From contig JAYMTJ010000044.1 in assembly GCA_036897525.1 (NCBI GenBank), positions 23,751 to 87,750 of the forward strand: 64,000 nucleotides of DNA. Reading direction: 5' to 3'. The notes under the pieces were generated by a model, which did no database searches, was not told the DNA's origin, and worked only from the letters and a program-made list of their open reading frames with translations. Shown piece by piece: positions 47,932 through 59,580 of this stretch. Made by a program: the position numbers and the translations under genes. How positions within the stretch are numbered: the stretch's first letter is position 1; every line of letters begins with the position of its first letter. Source of the DNA: Pelargonium x hortorum. Lineage: Eukaryota > Streptophyta > Magnoliopsida > Geraniales > Geraniaceae.

Positions 47932-49690
47932 GTCGAAATTTCACCTCTCAACTTATTTGTCTTAACTTATTGAACAAACTAGGGACTTATCTTTGATTTA
48001 AATACCCACCCCACTCTAAGCGATTCTTATGAGGGATTTCCCAGGTATACACGCTAGTTAGCTGCCGTTTTCTATTCCTAATGGGTGGTATTTCTCAAAC
48101 CTATGAGAACAAAAGAGGTAAGTCATGTATTAAACCGAATACAATCCAGGCTTTCTTACGAAAAACAAAGACGAGATTCCTGTCTAAAATAAAACTACTA
48201 AAGTATAGCCAAAATTGATAAGAAGCTTTTTTTACACCATACCATATCTTGACAAGCTTTATAATTTGTTGAACTTGAACTTGTATGCCTTATAAATAGA
48301 AAAAGGCGTTTAGCAAGGACTGTAGAACCCCTTGTTTCGGCGAAACAAGATGGTTTTGCGACGGATGGCTACCACCTTCCTTTGAAGAAAAAAAACCCTT
48401 CTATAAGTCCTAAAGGATTCTTTTTTTTTGAAAAAGGACAGAGAAAGAATATAATAATATAGTGGAATATCTATAAAGAAAACTAGGCGTAAGGGGGTTT
48501 TAGGTAACCCCTAATAGTTTTTGCCCTTTAACCAGTTTGTTATTTTATTGGAGACTCTAGGACTAAAGGACAGTAATCTACACGAGCTAGGTATGTATAT
48601 AAAGATCCTATGTATTCAAAAGGAAATCTTTTTAGGTATGCTTCTATTGTGCAAAAGGTATACTAGTTCCGTTTCAAGAGCTCGAAACGTTGTGTAGTCT
48701 TCAAAGCTAGGGTTGTAGGGCGCTGATAGATCCTCAGATTTCATTAGGTTTCCAATTCTTTTTTTTAATTAGTTGGAATAGGGAATAGTAAGAAGATAAG
48801 ATATATAAAGCGAAGAACAGGAAAACAAAAAGATTAACGTCAGCTTAGGTAGGATATTAGTATATTTAGAAGTTAAGTACAAAAAGGAGGCTTTAGAAAT
48901 AGGGAAAAACTGGGTAGTAAAACACGAGCCCTGCAAACCTTGGATTCATTGGTATAAATAAGTACTACCTTCTGACAAGATTTTTTTGATATACTATCAT
49001 CTGTGAAGGTTCATGAGAAAAAGGGTAGGAGTTTTTTTTCTGATGTTAGAGTTTTCGCCTTTTGTCTTTATTTATTTCTTAGTCTACGAGTTTCTTTGCT
49101 TTACAAGCGTCTCTCCTTTATTAATTTTAAGATTAACCCCTGTAAAAGCCCCTAGAACTCTATTTTTACGAACATTAAAATTTATTTCATTGTAGGGCAC
49201 TACAGCTTCGCTTTAGAAATCTCGTTATAAGAATCACGGGCCTACTTCCAAAGGGTTTAGTGCTTAATTATCTATCAATAATTTGAAGTTAAGTCCGATT
49301 AGAACCTGTGGCATTTTATTAAATTAAACTTTGCTCTACAGCTCTGGATTCTTAAATTTGTCAATTTATACCTAAAATTATGGAGAGCGTGCTACAGGCA
49401 CTAGATAATATTTGCAATTTCTTTCTATCTAAGTGATTCTAGGACTCCTTAAATTAAAATTAAGTAAGCCTTATATTCTACATTTCCCAATCTTTACGCG
49501 GTTTGATTTTATGTTATACCAATATCTATCAGTTCTTATTTATATGGGACCTTGACCCTTTTTTACTTTCTCATAATAGCAAAAATTCAAAACTCCTGTG
49601 CCTGCTATACTGATATATGGGCTTACAAAACCAGGAATACATTATCTTAAACACCTTTAGAGCAGAACCGGAGATAGATCAGAATAAAGC

Positions 49691-50330
49691 TTTCTAGAGT
49701 CTTCCTTCCAAGCCAAGAAATATGTATTTTTCTGTTCTTTAGGATTTAGAGTTGGCATTCAAGAACATTAAGATAGAGCTAAGATATGTAATTCGAGGGA
49801 CTCAGTAAGCATACCTTCTTAGTCAGTTCTATATCCTCTTGCAGTCCCAGCGAAGGATACGTGTTATAGACTTCGAAAGAAAAAAACTATGAAGGAAAAG
49901 AGCAACTCCTTAATTTCAATTATTGCTAAAGGTACTCAGTCTAAGGGAAAGGCTCTAATACCCTAATAAGAGTAATCCCTAACTTTCTAAAGGAAACTCT
50001 TGAACTAAGATCTATTAACTCATTATCTTCACCTTAATAGCTAAGATGGTAACATTAATCACACTGTCTCTGTAAGCTGTCAGCTGAAACGATAATAACA
50101 CCTAATAAGAGTCATCCCAAGTGCCAAGGCCAATAGCTAAGAAGCGTACAGGTAATTGGACTGTGTTCTTCCTGTCTTAGATTAGTTCTTAAAAGAGCAA
50201 GTAGGACATGTCGGTGGAACATTAGAAGGTGTTAATGACAGCAGTCGAAAGCGAGCCTGGAGGATCTCATATTCCTAATGACTTTGCCTGTGAGGTGAAT
50301 GCAAGCTCTTAGGTCAAGGAATGAAGATAA
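49691..50330. repeat. Module-bearing island, partly inverted relative to 28.1 and 35.9 kb
   Basis: CTGTCAGCTGAAAC (50077-50090) is the reverse complement of a 14-mer at 35950-35963, and the 7 bases GTTATTA lie just beyond it in both places. CTGTGTTCTTCCTGT, CTTAGATTA and TAGGACATGTC (50161-50212) match the 28.1 kb island in direct orientation. CCTAATAAGAGTAATCCC (49962-49979) and CCTAATAAGAGTCATCCC (50101-50118) are an internal pair differing at one base. Mixed orientation of shared modules shows rearrangement within the family. Confidence 0.5.
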
Positions 50331-53300
50331 ACTGAAGACTGAGATTTACTTGTATTTGTTTGAGTTCTAAACCATGTAATACCTGATGCTGCTGCTTCTA
50401 AGAAATAGAATTTCTTGTAAGGTAAGATCACTAAGTATAGAGAATCTTAATTAGTTTTGTATTTATTATTGGCTACATTTTTTTTGAGTTCCCGGGGATG
50501 ACTAAGGCTCGGCGAAAATAAGAAATATTTAAAGAGGATCCCTTTTTTAATCAAGCAAGCCCGTGCTAAACCCCGCACTTTAATTGACTTGTGAGTTACC
50601 TTAGTTAGAGCGCTGCTATGAATACCTTTGAGATATACCCTGTGAGGACCTTAAACCAGAATTGGCAGGAGAGACTAAGTAGGATTAGAGGAGAAAGGCC
50701 TGTTTTATTGTTGCCTTGACTTATTGAGCTATAATAGTTAGGACACGCTTGCCAAAGCACCTTCCTTATTAGTTCAAAGATAAACGACTTCTTCTGCTTG
50801 AGGATTTCTGTCGAATGAAAGGCTCAAATCAAAGTTTGAAAAAACCGTATTTAACTTTTTATTATCTTATCGGTGAAAGAGCTCTTTATAGTACCAAAAA
50901 TAACTTGTAGTTTTTGATTCTAATTTGTGAGTTAGATTCCCATGTAGGATTTTCGATTCTTTTAGAAAAGGGCTAAATATTTGGCTCTTTAGAGAGGCTT
51001 ATAAATTAAATAAAACGCCGTGAGTCTTTTTAGCTCTTAAAGTTCTTAAGTTAAGGATTGAATGTGCAATGCTGTAGAGACCCTCTATACTATAGATTGA
51101 AATGGATAAGCATATAAGTCAAAGTTTTAACTATGTAAGGTCGAAATAAAAGATGTTTGACAGTAATTGTTGTACCCAAGGGGAAGCGGCACAAAGCAAT
51201 TTTCCGTATAATAATTTGGTTTTGAGTTATTCCTTCTACTTGTGTTAAACGCAGGGCTTTAGTTTAGATACAAACAAAGTATAGATTTTACTTATATCCT
51301 TTTTTTAATTCTGGACTTCTGCACCCTAAACTGAAGCACTAGTATTTTGTTGAGAGTTTTTTGAATGTGAAGTTATTGTTTTATTAGGACAAAACAAAAT
51401 ACGCATCTGTAAAATTCGTTTTCATCAACTCCTTCTTCAAGGAAATGCCGTTATAGAGAGATATACAAAAAAAAATTGAGTCTTTAAGCCTGTAAGTCAT
51501 AAATTAAGTACTCATTTAGTCATTTTACTAGGTATTAATTAAGAAATATTCAAGTCTTATAGTCTTTTAAGCTTGTTTTCCTAATCTGGAATTGAACCAG
51601 TGCTATAAATATCTCATGTTTACCCTTTTCAAGAACTTTGTACAGGAGCTCAAACAAAAGGATTCTAAAGATTTACTACTAAGGAGCATTCCTTAATTTC
51701 TCTTTCTTTAGTGGGTTAGTAGGGTAACATAAAATTAGCAAAGAGGTTTAATTTAAAGGGTTACGGTAAATAGATGCTTCTCAAAAGGAAATGCTTTTTT
51801 TACTCCAGAGTTTAGTAATGAATCTAGATAATTAGCTGTAACTGATGAAACTCAATATTGTACAAACTGGGTACTGGATTCCGCATAAAAAGAAAAAGAA
51901 TTTATGAGTTTGATTTAGTTGTTGAGCTTAAATTATTAAGGTAAAAAGACTCAAGTTAACCTATTGGGTATTATAAGAAAGAGAGCCCCGTCTCTTGCAA
52001 AAAAGATTAGGAGTGAAACAAGTTGATTCTCTCGGTTATATAAATATAGGAAAGAGAAGATATCTTTTACAAGCAATTAAATAAATCGTCTGTTTACTTC
52101 CTATCAGTAGATCTCCTTTTTAGTATAAATAGAAGGATACCCCTTGCCTTTGTTTCTAGGTATCTATTTCAAACTGTCCCTTGAGTCTAAAACTAATTTA
52201 ATTGGCGACTTAACAAAACGAGTCCGAAAGACTTCTTTCTTAGTTATTTATGGGCTGTCCCCTAGAGATTTGCGGAGTACCTTCTTAAATTATGGTAATT
52301 GGGTATATACCGGCCACTAATTTCACGATTTGTAAGCTTCTTAAACGAAGGCCTTCTAATATATCTAAATCTTAAGCCTTTAGCTACACTCTAGAAGGAA
52401 TAAGGACTTTATTTTAAAGCTTCTAAGTAGCTGTAAAAAAAGACTTCCTAATTCCCGGGGATACAATACCGTTTAAAGTTAATAATTCTTAATTATAGAG
52501 AAAGACAAAAAGCTAATAACTGTTACTTAGGAACTTTATTACAGGTTAAACACTCGCCGCCCGACAATAAGAAAAAGTCTTTCCTTTAAAAACTTCTTTA
52601 AAGACAATACTGGGAAGCAAATAGAGAAGAGCAATCTTAAGTAATATGGGCTTCAGTTTAGTAATGATAATATGACTACTAAAAGCAGCTAGTATTCCCT
52701 TACCCTAGTTTATCTGGAATAATGAATCTGATCTCTTATAGAAAGAAGTACCCGTACTAACATACTTTTCATTAGCAATGCCCTGCAAAAAAGCCCTTGT
52801 AAAGTAAATAAAAAGGAAATGGAATCTAGAAAGTCTTTTACAATTTACACGAGATAGTGGCTAAAGTACATTAATTAAGATGCTGTAAATACATTTTATT
52901 AAAATCTACAAAAGTGAGTTACTTATAAAAGCTATTGAGAGCTTAGTTATATATATATGCAGATACGCTTGGCTATAAAACAAAACGGTAGCTCTGCGCT
53001 GCTACTAAGAAATGTAAATATTAATATTATGATGTTTGAATAATGCCAATTTAAATAATTGTAAAGTACGTTTTTATAGATAAACCGGTATCTTGGAAGC
53101 TACCCATTTCATTTCAAAAACCTTAATCAATTTTCACTTTTCTGCTACTGGGAAGGCTCCGCAAGTTCTAGCAATATACCAGCCTCCCTAGCATATTCCT
53201 GAACTAACATCTACTACCAGGACTAATCCTTAAAATTGATTTATATAAGAGACCCAAGCCTCGAGTAACTCCGTTAGAGTTTTCCGCAAGAAACTATAGA

Positions 53301-53700
53301 TATAAAAAATTTCCTCAATTAAACTCATTTGCTTTGCTGTATCTTACGACCGAGCTCTCTACCTTCATAGCCTTTTAGATCCTATAACCCGTATATCCAA
53401 TCCAAGCTTTAGAAAGTCAGATTCCCTTACGGGTTCTTTTGCAGAAACTTTTATTACTCATGTGATTTCGATTCAGAACGAGAGGAACACACTTCTTATT
53501 TGACATACGACTTTATAATAAAATAGTCCTAAAGTTTCCTTTTTTCCTCTGACTTAGAATTCTTCAAGCTAAGCTGATTGATAGGGAAGTACTCAGATTG
53601 CCCGGGCTGTAATGCTGTAATTACACCTCTTACTATGTCTAGATAAAGAAAGCGTAAATTCGACTACACTAAAATTTTTATAGCATACAAAAGATAGATT
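50331..53700. other. Intergenic tract, no gene recognised
   Basis: A/T-rich spacer. At 51583-51600 the minus strand has CTGGTTCAATTCCAG, a good T-arm by itself, but nothing around it completes a tRNA. Confidence 0.55.
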
Positions 53701-53701
53701 T

Positions 53702-53752
53702 ATCTAAGTGGTAAGTCACTATTTATGATATTGCCATGCAAAGGTTCGAAAC
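53702..53752 (+). pseudogene. trnQ-UUG: tRNA-Gln pseudogene
   Basis: AAGTGGTAAG (53706-53715) equals the D-arm of plant mitochondrial tRNA-Gln, and CATGCAAAGGTTCGAA (53735-53750) equals its variable region and T-loop. The interval between AAGTGGTAAG and ATGCAAAGG is 20 nt where the functional gene has 21. The anticodon arm between them has no stem and no TTG, the 3' T-stem is replaced by CGGAT, and no acceptor pairs. A decayed copy. Confidence 0.6.
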
Positions 53753-56700
53753 GGATATATGTCGACTTGTTTCGTTATTTGACATCAAGTGCTTTTTTTT
53801 ATCGGATGCTGCCGGGTTCCTACCTAATTTGATCATAACGGGAACCCCGGTACTCGTGGCTAGCTAAGCACAGTTGTCTCATATAGTAAGTCTTGGCTTG
53901 ATAATTCCCGATTCACTAAAGTGGAAATGGCCCCTTAATAAATAGGTTAAGAATTCCTTTGAATAAAAGCACTATAAAAAATACAGAAATGGCTCTAGAA
54001 GAGGGAGGTCAATCATGAGTCATCCCTGATTCATATAAGTGACAGTGACGCGCAGGTTTCGAGGTTCGGGTTAGACTTGGAATTTACAGATATTTTGCTT
54101 AAGTATTTAGATTTAAATCAGGAAATACTATAATATAAACGTAGCGAACCCATGGAATAAGTACCTATTTTAACTTCTAACTAGATGTCTACAAGGAATA
54201 CTACAAAACCCCCAAAAGGATTGAAATTATACATTGAATCGAATCTTTCAAGAGTACCTAAAATTCTCGAGGTCCCTTGTTCCTTCCTAAATTTATTGAT
54301 ATTGTGTAAAATTTGTATCATATTACAGATTTCAATATAGGATTTTCTTCTATAAAAGCTAATGCCTTGAATTACTCTTTGATATCTTTCTTTCATTTCA
54401 CGCGAGTAGATATATTACATTAGCTTATGTCATCGAGCAAAATGACCTAGCACAATCCGGGGTTTGCCTTATATGAGGGTTATGACGGAAAGTTTATCTC
54501 GAAAACCTGGGGCTTTATATGCTATAGTGTTTTACTCTATCCTCTTCCTGCTTGGCTAGAAGTAATCTCATAAATAGTATTTACTGCTTGGTACCCGCCT
54601 GCTTGTGCCCCTTGTGAGCCGCCTGAATAACCTGTATGATTCTAAGTTTTTTTAGAAAAAAGCTCAGGGCTAAAGCATGAATCCTCCGTAGCATATTTAT
54701 TCTGTTGACTGCGTTGTTTTACTTGACTCTTTCCCTCTCATATTGACATGAGACATTAGTATTTATAGTGTTGTTCCGCTCTTCATGCCTTATAGGGCAT
54801 TGTTATTGCTTTATTTCTAGGTGTTGGTATTGCGTATAAATTGAGTCTTCCTTATTCTGTATTCTGTAGAAATTTACCCAGTAAATTTGACTTTTCTTGT
54901 TGAGTAAATCCAAGTTAAAAATAAACATAACTTAACAAAGCCCGCTTAACACCGCACCGATAGCTGAAACGCTAGCCCCTACCTAGAACCCAGAAAGAAG
55001 GATCCTTTTTAATAAACCGAATTTCCCAAGGATTTCCTAACTCAATTTTGATCACTTTATAAGGAATTTTATTCAATAATAGGGATGAAACTGAAGCCTA
55101 AGCTTGGCTAAACCCTTTGTAGCCAAATATGCAAACACTCTCGCTACACCAAATGCTTTAAGAGTCTCTCGTGTAATAGTAATATGGAAGCTACTTTAAA
55201 GCAGGGATCCTAGTTATAGACTTTTCTTATAATATTCCTATTAAGCCTCCTAAGGAAACCCTATCTTTTTTACAAACAGATCTATTTTTAAGAGCCCTGT
55301 CTATCCTTTGGGTAATATCAAGATGCGTACTTTCTTTAAGAAGATTCTCCTTATGGAACCCGTTTAAAGAAGGGACGCATGCCTTTTACGGGGCTTCAGA
55401 TTATGAACTTACATCAACTAAAACTTGTTTATCCTATAATTTCTCTTTCAACTTTCTACAAATGAGTCTGTAACTAATACGATATGACCCACTGAGAATC
55501 TCCTCTTGAATCAGGGGAGAGTGAATCGGTGTATAGATTCGCCGTATAGCAAAGGAATCAAATTTCCATTAATAGCAGAGGGGTTGATCCTTCTATTTTT
55601 GAGTCTCTTAAAAACTTATAGTTATTGAAAATTTGTTACTTCAGAAGAAACGGGACCATAAAGCACTTCTCTATAATAAGGTTTATTCTTTTGCTTCTGT
55701 AGATGGATTGAGATAGAGTGTATTTAGTGTCAAGCCGGTGTGAGAATTGAAACATTACTCCCTAACTTCTCTTCTTGATGTGATTTATGTATTCCGTCTA
55801 TTTTGACTTAAGATTCGAAGAAAAACAAAGGCATTTTGTAGTTTTAGAATGCTTAGACCTACAAAGTGGAGAAATATAGTGGACATCACAATTAATAAGA
55901 TTACATAAAACATAGGAAAGATTTCTTGTTTTTGCTTAAAAGTGTTCCTATTAACTAAATTCCGTGCCATTCCTACTTATCCGTCCAGGGTTTTGTGCTA
56001 TTAGGGGTTCTTAAATAGCAGAGTTAGACAACGCTTTGTAAAGATATATAATTAGAGTCTTCCCTTTAATATGGGCAAAAGGCTCAATATACCTTATTTC
56101 TATTTGAGTAATAGACATCCTAAAGTATCCAGAGATAGGAGAGTTAATAAAAGGAAGGCTCTAAAAAGACGCACTAAAATCCATGTATTTCTAGAAATAC
56201 CTAGCTACTGAAATTACAAACCCAGAGCCTTGAATACTTATTTCCAGAACTGATCCAAGTAATACCACAGTTTATAATACAGTTATGCAATAACCCCCTT
56301 TTTGGCGAGCCGTTTCCTATGCAATAATGTAATAGTTAACTTAGTAGATGGAGTTTTAATAGTTACCAGGTCTTGCTTTTTGCGACTCCATTGATAATAA
56401 GAAAAAGGGCTTAGTCTCCTATTCATTACCCAAGTGTACAACTTTAGGCTTCTATTAAATAAAAGGGGTATCCCATTAGCTTTTGTAGTATGAGATCGTG
56501 AAGTAACCTAAAATTCTAAAAGTTAGTAAACTCAGAAATTCTCGGCCTGTACAAGAATCTTATCCTAAGCTATATTTAATATTTAAAAACAAAAAAAGCT
56601 ATCTCCTGTCAGTCTTTTCCATGCGGGTGCTTAGGGCCTTAAGCGCCTTCTTGTTAAAAACTTCGTAGTATACTGGGAATTAACCAAGGAGAGCTCTTCC

Positions 56701-57082
56701 AAGTCTCTAATTAATGAGATTTCCTACTATAATATAAAAGGAATTAAAGGGTTTTCGACAGGAATAGAGTATGTACACCTTATTACTAGGAATCTTATAA
56801 CACTAGGAATTTGTTATTTGTAATAATATTTTTTGGTAAAAATAAAAGAAAACTCACAGTCGTATCCTAATAAATAGAAGGATCCATAAGCACTATATAC
56901 TGATATAAAAAAGCTCGGTAAGTAAATGTAAAGTAAAAACCAACTAATTCCTCAGTTAAAGCACTTGGGGTATTTAAACAAGATGGATTCGCGCTTTTGT
57001 CATATAAATTTGTATCAAACTTTCCAGAAATAACAACCCAGACTGACACTCTTTTTTTTACTTGCGTATTCCTATAAAATCG

Positions 57083-57094
57083 GGGGAGCTCCCC
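57083..57094. repeat. Palindrome GGGGAGCTCCCC
   Basis: Perfect 12-bp GC-rich palindrome in A/T-rich DNA. Confidence 0.6.
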
Positions 57095-58576
57095 ATAGAA
57101 GACTACCTTTATTACCAGATTCCTTAGTTGGTTGGGTATTGCACCAAGAACACTAAAACTATTAGGGAAAAGCACTCTCCCCGTGGGAGTCCAATAATTT
57201 TTATAGTATAAGTTTTCCGGAAACTGGGTAAGATTATAAGAAAGAGATTAATATGAGAAAAGGGAAGAGCTTTTTAAGAGGAATTCGAAACACATAAATG
57301 AGTGCCTTGTTCTTGAGACGTACCTACAGGTTGATTTGACTTCTCCAAATCCCTATGTAGAGAATTGCGAATACAAAATTAAGGATTCTTTTAAGATTTA
57401 CTTAGATTTGATGCAGAAAAAAAAGATTATACTAAAGCCCCGCCTCTTCAAAAGAACCGAAAAGCAAGTAATTCCTTTAAACAGCTGAGTAACTCTTTCC
57501 TTTACGGATGAAACCTTTAGCTGGCATTTCCAATCCATATTCAGGGTTCTGCTGTATTAGAACTCATTTAGGGATTTCTAATTGAATAACTCTCTTCAGG
57601 TGTCTTCTATTTTCAGTCATAGAACTACTTCAATAATACTGACTTGACTTTAATTTGGATATGCTCTCAAAAAGTTATATGAGTTTCATTGAGCGGACAA
57701 TTACTCGCAAAGTAATTAAAAGTGGGTAGTTCTTGTTCTAATGTAGTAGGGCAATTTATGCCCAGTTAATACAAGATACTCGGTAAAGTTCGCTTTCAAA
57801 CTAAATCCAGGTTTTGTTAAGTATATACTTAAAATACGAAAAAACTTTACTGAGATATATAGATAACCCCTAAAACTACTTACACATGGAGTAAGAATAT
57901 ACCTCACGAGAATATTGAACATCCGTCCTTAGCTTGCTAACGCTATTAAATGAGAATCGTGTATTGGTGCGAGTATAATCTAACTTGGTTTACTATCAAA
58001 TACTTACAACATTATTTTTGCAATTCTTTTTGTTACAGGGAATCCTTTTTTAATTAATGGACGAACAGAAGAACAAAACATGTTAGAGAGTAAGTAGTTG
58101 TTTAACTTAGCAAATCAGGGTTTTTAGTACTTATCTGACTGAAAAGGATATATGCATTGTCGAATATAGCCAAAGGCTTCGCTTTTACCCCGAAGGGAAT
58201 GGACAGGACGTCTTGATACTCTTGTAGGGTAGGGTATACCGAGGTAAACGCTTAAGTATGTAATAGGAATCCTTTATGTTTTCCTCAATTACTAGAGCAC
58301 ATCTTTCTACCCAGCCACATGCTTAAGCGACCCTATTTTTATTAAGACCCAGTGCTAGGCCCCCTAGAATATTCTGGAAAAAAAATGAAATACTAAGCAT
58401 CTTTTATATATTCTATAGTATAAAAAAGGTTCCTTTTTCTTTCGATCGACAGGACAGGGTTTTAAATTGATAGTTATACATTAAATAGATATATATTTTT
58501 TTAATTTGAGAACCTCCTGCTTACGCTTTGTTCAAATAGGATATTTGGGAAGCTTATCATCTGCATACTGGAATTT

Positions 58577-58591
58577 GTAGTAGTAGTAGTA
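58577..58591. repeat. (GTA)5 microsatellite
   Basis: Five perfect GTA units. Confidence 0.75.
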
Positions 58592-59560
58592 TTTCTTTAT
58601 CTGTTCAATCTAGATCTATCCTTGGTTAGGAATTAGAGTTCTTTGTTCTATTTTATTTGTTATAGTGTATACTCTATACGATTGCTCTGCCTTACTCACT
58701 TTTATAACACCCTGATTATTGTGCATATACCTTTAGTGTTAAGCGCAATCTGGGTACTCGTAAGGAGGTTAAGCTTTGGTTTCTCTTACAGGATATCCGG
58801 TATACTAGCAAGAAATAGATTATATTCCACGTAATTGTGTTGAATATTCTAGATTCCTCGGCTTAAGCTAAGCAGGGCGCTTCCCTTTTATTAAATCTAA
58901 TACCCTTCTCTTGCTGGGATCTGTTTAGTGCATAAAGATTAACTGTAGCATACTGCCCAGGATTACTACTTCTATCAGTCACACAGGACTACATTGTATT
59001 GTATAAACTACATTCAGGGTTGAATCAAAATGATCTTTCAGATTTAGTACTTACCCCTCTTGAGCATCCGTTTCTTTTGGGCACTTCCTGTTGAATGGAA
59101 CCGAGATGAAGTAGACAATTCCTTTTTTACAGACTAATCTCTTTCTTATGTTTCCTACTATTGTGAATTTTGAAAAATGGATCCCTTTTTAAGTTATAAC
59201 CAGGAGCTCCAATTTAGAAATTAACGTGGAAGTTCTTTTAGAGGATATCCGGAGTCATTATTATTTTTTAATAGTTCTCTTGCATTTTTATTCCTTGTAT
59301 GGTATAACTCCTCTTTTTAGTAGTAACCTTATAATAGGGTCTAGAGTTATAGGACTGGTATAGTCCTTTAGAGGAGTAATAGGAGTATAGAGAATTGAGA
59401 GGATATAGAAGTTAGGTGTATTTATTTAATAGTTATAGGTTCTAGGTTCTATTCCCTTGTCTTATGGAGTTTTCTTGGAAATAAACTATTAAAGAATATA
59501 GATTCTAGTTACTTGTAAGAAGTCTTAATGTCTTATATTTGTTTCTTTTTCTTGTATCTT

Positions 59561-59580
59561 ATGGCTATAGATGGCTATAG
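59561..59580. repeat. Two-copy tandem of ATGGCTATAG
   Basis: Perfect 10-bp duplication, one of about nine 7-10 bp two-copy tandems noticed. Confidence 0.75.

Larger units (their letters stand above)
44996..49690. other. Intergenic tract, no gene recognised
   Basis: A/T-rich spacer. A 90-codon frame at 46339-46611 starts with TTG and shows no family. It contains the TAGTA array at 45836-45855, the hairpin at 45914-45930, the tRNA-like fragment at 47883-47931 and poly-T runs. Confidence 0.55.

Noticed and set aside
51583-51605. Minus-strand T-arm-like CTGGTTCAATTCCAG
   Set aside because: No acceptor, D-arm or anticodon arm at suitable distances, so a lone hairpin is the simpler reading.
56867-57175. 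102-codon minus-strand ORF
   Set aside because: Chance length, no family, and it includes the GC palindrome at 57083.
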